This document shows positions 48,989 through 59,104 of a DNA stretch of 64,000 nucleotides, in pieces. The notes beneath the pieces were generated by a model. It saw nothing but the letters and a program-made list of their open reading frames with translations, was not told where the DNA came from and ran no database searches. This DNA is from Pempheris klunzingeri. Taxonomy: Eukaryota; Chordata; Actinopteri; Acropomatiformes; Pempheridae. Every line of letters begins with the position of its first letter. Positions within the stretch are counted from its first letter, which is position 1. The stretch spans positions 872,083-936,082 of the forward strand of contig NC_092035.1 of assembly GCF_042242105.1 (NCBI RefSeq), in the 5' to 3' direction. The translations under genes were made by a program, and so were the position numbers.

Positions 48989-50471
48989 ATCGCCCACAGT
49001 CCTTCGAAAAGAAATAAGTGCCGCATGAGCTATGCAATGTATAGTATTTACCCACGAACCAGACAAGCTCAACTGAAGCTCTTCTCACAAACTAGCACCA
49101 ATACTTGAAATGTACGAGCGGCGAGCGGGACGGGCGTCTGAGCGGTCCAACGTGTCGGCTGGTGGAGCCCTTAACAGAGCTCTGCACGACGACATGTAAT
49201 TATAATAATATGATGTTATTTATACAGCACCCTCCTTCCAGGGGGGGCAGCTCGGAGTGCTTTACTACAGGACGGAGGAACAGGAGTGCAGAGCAACAAC
49301 AACAGGCCCGTTAGGAGCATTAAAATATGAGACTGACAGAAAAGCAGAAGAACAATCAAATATTTAAAAATCTAAATGAGAGCAGATTAAAGTTTTCAGT
49401 TTAAATATGCAAAATATTCTCCAGTCTCCACCCGGGAGGTACTGTCTGTGATAAAACATCTCATCGCTGCACGACAAAGTGCATTTTTATGCTTTTTAAA
49501 ACCAAAAATGCACAAAATGTCCTAAAACAAACGCAGACGAACCTTCGCCAAGAAGCCTCAGAGGCGTGAGCGCGTGGCGTCCGTCTGCGCTGCAGCTTTG
49601 TGTGGAGAAAAGGTTAAAACCCCACTTCACGGTGAGGAGGGTGGAGCACCTGGGCACAAGCTGGAGGACGGAGGAGGAGCCGTGTGCTTTCCGTCCTGTC
49701 AGAGCTAACTGGGGCTAACTTTGACCCAAATGCGGCGCTCGGGTGGTGATTTTGGCGTCTAAAGGAAGGCGTCCCAGCGGACCCCCGTCGCGGCACCGAA
49801 ACACACTTTGAGACACACTTTCAGTCACTTTGACATCACTTTGAAACGCTCAGCGACCTGTTATTTCACTGCCGGCGACAGGTGATGCTTATTATCTCCA
49901 TTTTCCCGCCTCCTGGCCGCCGCCTGACCCGCCGCCGCCGCCTGCCACTGTAATCTGTCGCTTGCTCTTCAAAGCGAGCGGTTGTTAGAATATTTGCACT
50001 GAGGAGCTGCGTGACTGGTGATAAGAACAGAAAGGAAATAAATAGAAACTGCCATTGAAAACTGAAATCAAAAAGTTATTTTTATAGAAGCGACGTCGAG
50101 CTCTGTTCAGATGTGTTAAACCGAATCGTGGAACCAAAGAGGCCGAGAGGTTTAGCTGTGGAAAGATGGCGCCGCCGCCGTGTTTCTGCTGCCGGAAACG
50201 ACTTAGTGACGGTTAAAGAGGCCTAAACACTGTATCAGGGTATAATATCAGTCCATAATCAGCTTAATCTCTTTTCTATTTTATACCTAGACATGGAATA
50301 TTTCATATTTTTTCATCAGATTACTTAAATATTCCTAGTTTTCTTTTCGTCTTTTTGTTAGCGCTCGTTACAGAATCATGTAGAGTGAAGCAAACGCCAT
50401 CTGATCCCTGTACAGTCGGTGTAACATATGGATACGCTTTTGAAATATTTTGTTCTTTGTAATTGTTGGAA

Positions 50472-50477
50472 AATAAA
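50472..50477 (+). terminator. candidate inhbb polyadenylation signal (AATAAA)
   Basis: AATAAA preceded by TTTGTAATTGTTGGA and followed by TTTCTTATTACC and a TGTGTTGTTG stretch, which is a typical cleavage and downstream GU-rich arrangement. Confidence 0.45.
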
Positions 50478-50810
50478 TTTCTTATTACCAATTGTATGGA
50501 TGTGTTGTTGTTTAATGATAATACAGAGGAGTGTATATTCTTATTAGATCTCAGTCTACTTTTTATTTTCATCTCTTTAACTTCAGTGTTTTAAGCTACT
50601 TAGTTTAGTTTTTAGTTTTAGTTAACAAACAACCAACCGTGGTGATTGGATCAGGCACCCTGAAATACAGAGTGAGGCACTAATCCAGTCAAAATAAACT
50701 GGAGAATCACATTTTATCGTTAAAACACACAGAGGGTTTTTGCAAAAATCACATCAAAGATGGCGGCTTTAAATCCAGCTGCCATTCCTTCTTATTGTAT
50801 ATACTTAAAA

Positions 50811-51410
50811 GGCTCAGAGTGTTATTCTAAGTGTGTGACAGCATCATGGAAAGGATCCCTACAGAGAGAGACCTGGAAGATCCTTTTGGTTTAACCACAA
50901 ACAGCACACACACCAGACTACATTCACTAAAACAGGGATTTTAGCTCTTTTTCCTCAGTTTACTTAATTGTGTGTTACATAAATATTAAATGAAATTAAG
51001 CTAAATAATTAAATCATGAATTATTAAACAAACCCTTTAAAACACTAAAATTACACAAAAACACAAAACAGTACAACCAATCGAGGCAGCAGCTCCTGTG
51101 TCCTGTTCTCTAAAATCCCTGTTTTAGTGAATGTAGTCTGGTGTGTGCTGTTTGTGGTTAAACCAAAAGGATCTTCCAGGTCTCTCTCTGTAGGGATCCT
51201 TTCCATGATGCTGTCACACACTTAGAATAACACTCTGAGCCTGTCAGTGGATCAAACAAGCTCTTTTAGTGGACCTACTGTGATCAGGTGCAGTTGTCCC
51301 AAAGGATCACGTTGCAGCCATTGCAGCCCGTTTGGTGGCTGCTGGCTGAGGTGATCTACTGGACCAGTTCCAACACTTTTACTACCTACCAGTCACTCAC
51401 ACACCAGGAT
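50811..51410. mobile_element. foldback element with almost perfect 132-134 bp arms
   Basis: The left arm 50811-50944 and right arm 51110-51241 are reverse complements over their full length, apart from one 2-bp difference in a TG run. The loop is about 165 bp, AT-rich and diverged from other copies. The right side continues through the outer blocks GGACCTACTGTGATCAGG and TCCAACACTTTTACTACC to about 51410, which the left side lacks. Confidence 0.85.
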
Positions 51411-52524
51411 GTGGACCCAGAGGACCCAGTTCTCCCTGAACGTGCAGCTGAGTCGTCCTCTGATAAACCTCGATGACGCTGCAGGTTGTTCGCCCACGTG
51501 TTTCAACACCTTTCTGCATTTTATGATACCTGGAGGGAGACGACCGGCCGCAAACACTCCCTGCTCGCAATTATGAGCAGAGAAGCTGATGTCGGAGGGT
51601 TTTCCCCGGCTGATTGCTGATCGCCTCATGTCATAGTTTTGCAGCTCAGGCGTTGAGACTTTGAGGCTCTTATTTATAGTTTAAGCAGCTCTGAAACGTG
51701 GAACTGTTGGGATCAGATGCTACCTTCAACACCTCCACAGCTAGCGTTAGCCACACAGCAGTGAGCGTGGATTCAGGTTTTCAGTGATTCTGAGGGTGTT
51801 GCTTTAGCAGTGCAGCTGTTCTGAGGCATTTTCTACTGTATGTTTTGTAATTTTGCAGGAAATAAAAGCAGCAGCTGGTGCAGTGGTCTCCTCCTGAGGG
51901 CTGGGAGGAAGAGCACAGCGCTGCACGGAGCTCTGCATGTGCCCACTCTAGTAAACCCTTATCAGGCCTAATTATACCTCAGCAAATCTCAGCAGGACTT
52001 CAGGGGTCAAGTGTTTTAACCCCGGGGCTCACACCCCGCACGGCTGGGAGGAGAGACGCCGCCGTCGACTGCAACTGCATGAGCAATTAGCACGCAAGGA
52101 AAGTCACGATTGTGTGTTGATTTGGTTTCTGTGCGCCGCCTGGAGCTACAGAAACGTCGGAGGTACATCACACTGCCACGCAGACACCCGTCAAAGGTGT
52201 AATTGCCCCTAAAGATAATCTGTTAAGTGTCAGCCCGAGTCATGAGAAAGGCTGTTGTGAAATGATATGTTTCAGAGGGAGAACAGCCGCCCCTTAATCT
52301 GACAGGTGACGAGCGGATGAGTCAACTCTGACATTGTGTGTCGCTGCTCAGGAATGAGCAGCAGAAAGAGGGAGAAGTGAAAGAAAAACAGGGAGAGATG
52401 AGAGTGTTTACCAGCCCGGTGTTATCCTGAAGGACGTTCACATCCACTACTGCTGAAACAGGCTTTTGCAATAAATCACGACAAAGATGGCGTCTTATCA
52501 TGAGATGTGTAAATGATGCTAGTT

Positions 52525-52995
52525 TGATCCACTGCCAGGCTCAGAGTGTTATTCTAAGTGTGTGACAGCATCATGGAAAGGATCCCTACAGAGAGAGACC
52601 TGGAAGATCCTTTTGGTTTAACCACAAACAGCACACACACCAGACTACATTCAGAAAAATACTGACTTTACTTCTTTTTCCCCAGTTTACTAAGTTGTGT
52701 TACATAAATATTAAATGAAATAATTAAATAACCATAAAATAACATAAATTATTAAACAAACCCTTCAAAACACCAAAATTACACAAAAACACAGAACAAT
52801 ACAACCAATAGAGGCAGCAGCAGAGCAGCAGCTCCTGTGTCCTGTTCTCTAAAATCCCTGTTTTAGTGAATGTAGTCTGGTGTGTGTGCTGTTTGTGGTT
52901 AAACCAAAAGGATCTTCCAGGTCTCTCTCTGTAGGGATCCTTTCCATGATGCTGTCACACACTTAGAATAACACTCTGAGCCTGGCAGTGGATAA
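52525..52995. mobile_element. foldback element, sister copy of the one at 50811
   Basis: The left arm (about 52527-52652) and right arm (about 52868-52993) form a near-perfect inverted repeat, including the end ATCCACTGCCAGG and its complement. The AT-rich loop (TTACATAAATATTAAATGAA) is shared with the 50.8-kb copy and not seen in others, so these two are closely related. Confidence 0.85.
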
Positions 52996-52999
52996 AAAA

Positions 53000-53855
53000 A
53001 GACGTTACTCAGATGTTCATGGTCCCCAGAGGGTGAATCTTTCACAACTATCTGGCCTGGTTCGGCCCAAAGCACCTCATCTGTCACTAACAGTGGATGT
53101 GTTGCAGCAGATGCTCACTTGATGTCAGACCGAGTAAGAATTAACTTTCTTCACAGAGAGGATGAACAGGGCTGCTTATGAACCGCCGTGGTCTTAAAAA
53201 CACATGAAAATGCAAAACACAACTCCAGACATTCTCCATGCTCCAGCCAGCACACGTCCCAAACGGGCGGCGGCGGGAAGAGCGTGCAGAGCGCTCGGCT
53301 GAGATGGAGTCAATTATGGCGCGGGTTTTGTGGCGATGTCAGGTGACACGCTGGAGCTGTTTTATCATGTTGCTTCGGCAGTAGCGGCCACAAAACACAG
53401 GAATGTTAATGATGGGAGCCCCCCGGGGACGAGCCGCGCGGCACACACTTACCTCCACAGAACATGCCGTCGTGGAGCTCGGCAGGCCGCAGCGGTTACG
53501 TGTCATGACAGCGCGGCGAGCTCTGACAGACGGGACTGAATGTGCTCTCTCTGCTGATTTATGGCGAACGGGGGGCAGATCTAATTTGTTTCAGGACTAC
53601 ATCAATCATGCAGTTAGCGTGTGTGACAAGGTACCGTACCTGTCAGAGGTGGGGGGGTCTGCGGCTGTTGTCTGGCCAGGCTGTACTTCCCCTCCTGATT
53701 GCATGCGGCTTTAAAACTAAAAACACAGAAGAAATAATTATCATAGTTTAAGGGGAGACTTTCCAAGGTGCTCTCAGGAGGGACTAACTAACCTCCAGGT
53801 ACAGCCTCACACTAAGTCTGCTGTGAGCGTAGAAGAAAACTCTGAACACAGAAGA
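53000..53855. other. intergenic, no gene seen
   Basis: A GC-rich patch at about 53255-53560 is flanked by AT-rich DNA. Two overlapping short frames there show no recognisable domain or splice structure. Confidence 0.45.
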
Positions 53856-53859
53856 GAGG

Positions 53860-54391
53860 AGAATACTTGTGCTAACTGGGGCTAATGCTCATGCTAACTG
53901 GGGCTAATACTCATGCTAACTGGGGCTAAAGCTTGTGCTAACTGGGGCTAATACTCATGCTAACTGGGACTAATGCTTGTCCTAACTGGGGCTAATACTC
54001 ATGCTAACTGGGGCTAATGCTTGTCCTAACTGGGGCTAATACTCATGCTAACTGGGGCTAATACTTGTGCTAACTGGGGCTAATACTCATGCTAACTGGG
54101 GCTAATACTTGTGCTAACTGGGGCTAAAGCTTGTGCTAACTGGGGCTAATACTTGTGCTAACTGGGGCTAATACTTGTGCTAACTGGGGCTAATGTTTAT
54201 TCTAACTGGGGCTAATACTCGTGCTAACTGGGACTGATGCTCATGCTAACTGGGGCTAATACTCATGCTAACTGGGGCTAATGCTCATGCTAACTGGGAC
54301 TGATGCTCATGCTAACTGGGGCTAATGCTCATGCTAACTGGGACTGATGCTCATGCTAACTGGGGCTAATGCTCATGCTAACTGGGGCTAA
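53860..54391. repeat. 22-bp minisatellite (GCTAACTGGGGCTAATACTCAT type)
   Basis: About 24 copies of a 22-bp unit with alternating variants: ATACTCAT, ATGCTCAT, ATACTTGT, and ACTGGGACTGATGCTCAT. The later third contains an alternating two-unit pattern, that is, a small higher-order repeat of 44 bp. Confidence 0.95.
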
Positions 54392-54519
54392 AACAGACAC
54401 AGAACACAGGTGAAAAATTCACTTCACATTTGATGGAAGCACAAAGAAAAGGAAAGAAAAACAGGAACCAGCTCTCAGATGGGAGTCAGTGTCCATCGAT
54501 CCAGGATTTAATTTAATCA

Positions 54520-54803
54520 TCCGTCTATAAACATATATATTTATAGACATATATACTGTCTATATAAACATATATATTCATAGACATATATACTGTCTAT
54601 ATAAACATATATATTTATATATACTGTCTATATAAACATATATATTTATATATACTGTCTATATAAACATTTATATTTATATATACTGTCTATATAAACA
54701 TATATATTTATATATACTGTCTATATAAACATATATATTTATATATACTGTCTATATAAACATTTATATTTATATATACTGTCTATATAAATATATATAT
54801 TTG
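54520..54803. repeat. 31-bp AT-rich minisatellite
   Basis: About eight copies of a unit with ATATATACTGTCTATATAAA and ATTTAT, nearly pure A/T apart from CTGTC. It is strongly self-complementary and likely to unwind or form cruciforms. Confidence 0.9.
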
Positions 54804-55084
54804 AGGTTTCGGAATATGGAGGGAGAGACTTTCCATGTGAGGAAAACCGGGGGACAGTTGATGTCCTCTCAGAGGAGATGGTGGAATCTCAAGGCCAGTG
54901 TGGGGGGGTGGGAGTGGGGGGGGGGGGGGTGATATCAAAAAGTCATTTTGGTGAGTTTGAGAAGAATTCAAGATGTGGAAAAACTGTTCTTTCCCAAACT
55001 CTGCGTGCTGCTTTGGACAAACAGCAACATTCCCACTGCAGCACCTTCTTCCCCTGCTGCTCCTCCACTGCCCCTCAGTCAGGC

Positions 55085-55551
55085 CGACACCACCCAGAGA
55101 CACCACAGAGACACCACCCCCCAGAGACACCACCCCCCAGAGACACCACCCCACAGAGACACCACCACCCAGAGACACCACCCACAGAGACACCACCCAC
55201 AGAGACACCACCCCCAGAGACACCACCCTCAGAGACACCACCCCCCAGAGACACCACAGAGACACCACCCTCAGAGACACCACCTCACAGAGACACCACC
55301 CTCAGAGACACCACCCCCCAGAGACACCACAGAGACACCACCCTCAGAGACACCACCTCACAGAGACACCACCCTCAGAGACACCACCCTCAGAGACACC
55401 ACCTCACAGAGACACCACCCTCAGAGACACCACCCTCAGAGACACCACCCCCCAGAGACACCACCCCCAGAGACACCGCCCCACAGAGACACCACCTCAC
55501 AGAGACACCACCCCCCAGAGACACCACCCTCAGAGACACCACCCCACATCA
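55085..55551. repeat. 15-16 bp minisatellite (AGAGACACCACCCYC type)
   Basis: About 30 units of CAGAGACACCACC with 1-4 extra C or TC bases. Long frames (up to 266 codons) run through it in several phases and encode only Glu-Thr-Pro-Pro or Arg-Asp-Thr-Thr repeats, so no gene is called. Confidence 0.95.
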
Positions 55552-55679
55552 TGATGCTGTCATGACCTCTGACCTGCTGCTGGACACAACGGTTCTTCTT
55601 CATTTCATTTTGCACACGTCACGTTCACACGTTAAGCTTCTTCTTCATCATTTCTCTGTGTCTGCTAGCATGTTTTAAA

Positions 55680-56330
55680 AGGTTTTTGCTTAACGTGGAT
55701 ATATTTCAGGTTTATGTACGAATAAACGTTTAGCATCGTGTACAGATCTGAAGCCTGTGGCACGTCGTGAGTGCAGTTAGAGATTTTAGCGTGTCATGTA
55801 CAGGAATCTAAAGTAATTAGTCCGTCCTGTGTTAGCATGTATGTTTGGAATTCTTGTAGTGTCGTGTGTTTGCATGTATTAGAAGCATTTTTATAAGTTT
55901 TTTTCTTAATGTGTGCGTATTTTAAGCTCCTTGCAGGTCGTGTTTATCATTTCTCAGCATGTTTTAGCATTTGAAGCTAGTTTTTTGTGTCATTTGAAGC
56001 TTTTCACATGCCATTTCCCTACGTGTTTTAAGCTTCTTGCATGTCATGTATATAAAGTTTCAGCTTTTTTTGCATCATGTGTTCAAGGTTTTTGCCTGAC
56101 GTGTCGTGTACATGTTTTTCCAGCTTTTTGCAGCATGTGCACACATTCTACGCCTTTTCCATGCCATGGACGTGTTTGAAGCCTCTTGTGCGTCATGAGT
56201 ATTTTTTGTGTCGTGTATGAACCTGAAGCTTTTTGTGCATCATATAAAAACATTTGAAGCTTCTAACATGTTGTGTTGATGATCAGGTTTTTAATGTGTC
56301 ATGTTTCTGCAGTTAAAGTTGGTTTTGTCT
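55680..56330. repeat. degenerate tandem repeat, AAGCTTCTTGCATGTCATGT type
   Basis: Phrases such as AAGCTTCTTGCATGTCATGT and GAAGCTTTTTGTGCATCAT recur roughly every 35-55 bp. The array is old and diverged. A similar phrase (TTTGCACATCATGTGTACAA) recurs near 57330. Confidence 0.5.
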
Positions 56331-56334
56331 GAGA

Positions 56335-58481
56335 TGTGTGAGCGTGGAGAGACTCACAACTCCTTAATAAGATCGGGACAGTTACAGGTCAAAGGTCACC
56401 GGACCCAAGTCAGGCCAGGCGCTGACGACGTTCTGATCAATCGGATCACGTTCTTCTTTCTTTCTTACTTGGACGTCTTCAGATTTGCACGCTGGGTTGC
56501 ACCACACTGTGTCAGCTGTAGAGGGGCAGCACGTTTCCAGTCCTGATCCCCAGAGGAATGTTAGCACAGTGTTCATGTGTCACATATTAACGGGATTCAT
56601 CCGATCGGAGGGCTGAACCCCTCAGACTGGACAGGAAGCTGCACTCAAACAGAGTCAGAGCAGCGAGGACTCGTGGAGTGTTTTTCCACTGCGGTTTTGC
56701 TTGTAATGAAACATTTTTCTGCACTCGCCTGCAGAGTCACTACAACACCAGCGTAAACAAACCTAAGTGCCTTTCAGCGTCTCCGACAAGTGGAAACTTT
56801 CTCCGACGAGCCCCGTTATGTCGAGGTGAGCTTCCAGAGAGCACGAGGAGGAGGACGCGTTAGGGGGGAAGAGAAGAAGAAGGTTGTGAGGGGCGTCGCC
56901 GCTCCTTCTCATGTATTTATGGTGGAGAATGACTGGAATGTTCCACTGCACTTATCAAAATATGCACGTTACATCTTCCAGCTTTTCTTTCGCCCGAGGC
57001 CTCAGCGGCCGCCGCCCGCTTCTTCTCCTCACCTTATCAGTCTTGTGCGCTCTCGCCGCCGCGCTGCGAGGGATGAGGCTGACACGGCCGCCGCCTCGCC
57101 GCTCTCTGGAGGGACGGCCGCCGCCTCCACAGGTGAGTCACGTGTGAGGGCCGGCAGGTGTCTGACAGACATCAGCTGGTCTCTGCAGGGTGAATAAACT
57201 GATGGATCGTCCTCCTGTGACCCTGCAGACACAGAACACATTAGATTCAGCAGTAGGTCACTCTTCATTTGTACTTTTATTCATTATTATTCACACATTT
57301 GTAGCGTAATTGTTGAATCTGGAGTGTTTTGCACATCATGTGTACAAACTTTAATCTTCTACGACGTCAGATTTACACATTTAAACCGGTTTGTGTGTCG
57401 TAAGAAACATTTAATCTTAATCTTAATTTCTCCTGTAACGCTGGACTACGGAGGCCCATTTGTGCCACGACAATATGATCAGATGAAAACTTTAATACAA
57501 CATACTGCAGGAATACTGTGTGAGGTTTAGTATCTCATAGTTTTAACTCACAATTTTATCTTTATCACAAAAAATGATGTTGTAACGTCATCATTTTGAG
57601 TTAATGTCCATTTTAATAACTTTCTGTGTCCCACTTTGACAGTTAATGATTATTATTGTGCACAAACTCTTCACATAATGGTAGAATTCCTCCTATGGTT
57701 GTAAAAGTGTCGTGTTTGTGAATGAATTTTATGCTGTTTGTGCTTCGTGTGCTTATTTTAATCTTTTCACACGTCCTGATAAGAAAAATCTACTTTTATT
57801 AAACAACACAATTTTATATTTTTATCTCAATCTTGACAATTTATTTGAGTTTATGTTACAGGAATTTAAATTAATATACTTAATCATGACTTTTATGTCA
57901 CTTTTGACATAAATCAGAATTTGTACTTCCTATAATGCAGTATTAATATATCATATTATGTATTATATATATATATATATATATGAGACCTGCTGATTGT
58001 TCTGTGTATAAACAAAGCTCAGCTTGACTTTATAAGTTTATTAATCATATTTTCATTAACTTTTAAATCACTATATAATAACTTCTAATCATTTTGACTC
58101 TATAACTGAGCCTCCGTATTTAAACTGTAATCTGTCCAACAGGGAGGCAAAGAGCTCAAACTACTAAATCAGCTGAACAAATTAAATGCAATTAGAGGAA
58201 AAGAATTCAGTTTGCCTTCAAAGAATGTTGATGTCTGAAACGTTTGGGCTGCTCGGCTCCTGAAAACCAGACACAGACGTAAACTGGAGCTGAAGCTGGA
58301 ATGAAATCTAAAAACCAGTGAAGTGAACGAAGATGAAAACTAGAAATGTGACCAAACATGGCTGCAGTTATACTTCAGAGGTGTTCAGGTGTCCATCCAG
58401 ACGTCCGACCGTTTCCTCCTCTCCTCCTCCTTGTTGTTGCTCAGACGCCTCCTGACTCACGCTGCAGGCATCTCAGCTCAC

Positions 58482-58512
<31 letters not shown>

Positions 58513-59080
58513 ACACACACACACAACACTTGTGGACATCGGAGATATGTGAGACTTGAGGATGCAGCTCGGGGACGATAAGCGTGGAGATGAGTCACAG
58601 CCTGAACGTCTGAAAATAGCCAGAGAAGAAGAACGTGGGCCTGATCAGTTCAACAGCTCAATTAAAGAAAGGTCTCATGTGTTTCCCTGCACAACTGGTA
58701 GAAGTCCGTTAGTGTGTAGGAGGGTTGACTCCAAACACAAACTGGGAGTTATTCCCTCCTGTCACCTGGTTTTTTATGACTTTCTGCTGGATTTTATCAC
58801 CAAAAATCAGTTTTCAAACACTTCCAGGCGATCTTTGGCACAACTTCTGTTTCTATTCTCACAATGAGGATTCTGCTTCATTCACACGTAGTTTTAAAGG
58901 TTTTTATGAAATGATTTGTGTTTTTACAGTAAAGTGACCGCAGGGAAAGAGGAGAAGTGAGAAGTGGCTGCTTCTTTTCTTTTCCTGCTCAACTTTATGA
59001 TGGTATTTTATTGTGAAAAGTAAGTGGAAGAAAGTGCAGCAGCTGAAAAGTCGACCCAGTTATTTTACTGTGATAATCAA
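56335..59080. other. intergenic, no gene seen
   Basis: The sequence is mixed, with a GC-rich patch at 56990-57130 (GCCGCCGC runs) and AT-rich DNA from 57260 to 58330, including (AT)n near 57966-57983. A C homopolymer joins a (CA)n tract at 58480-58525. I see no exon with support. Confidence 0.45.
58480..58525. repeat. poly(C) joined to (AC)n microsatellite
   Basis: About 19 C residues run directly into about 13 AC dinucleotides. Confidence 0.9.
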
Positions 59081-59104
59081 GGTCACATGACAGGTTTAGA
59101 TATA

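Larger units (their letters stand above)
47405..50495 (+). other. inhbb: probable inhbb 3' UTR
   Basis: No other gene is visible after the inhbb stop, and the first convincing polyadenylation context is at 50472. There are AT-rich stretches near 47580-47620, a (CA)22 tract at 48943-48987 and GC-rich patches near 49560-50190. A 3-kb 3' UTR is in keeping with long INHBB messages (family knowledge, approximate). Transcript evidence would be needed for the true end. Confidence 0.4.

Noticed and set aside
54878..55678. Frames of 193-266 codons rich in Glu-Thr-Pro-Pro and Arg-Asp-Thr-Thr
   Set aside because: They are open in several phases only because the 15-16 bp minisatellite has no stop codons. 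The unit length varies and shifts frame, which a coding repeat would not tolerate.
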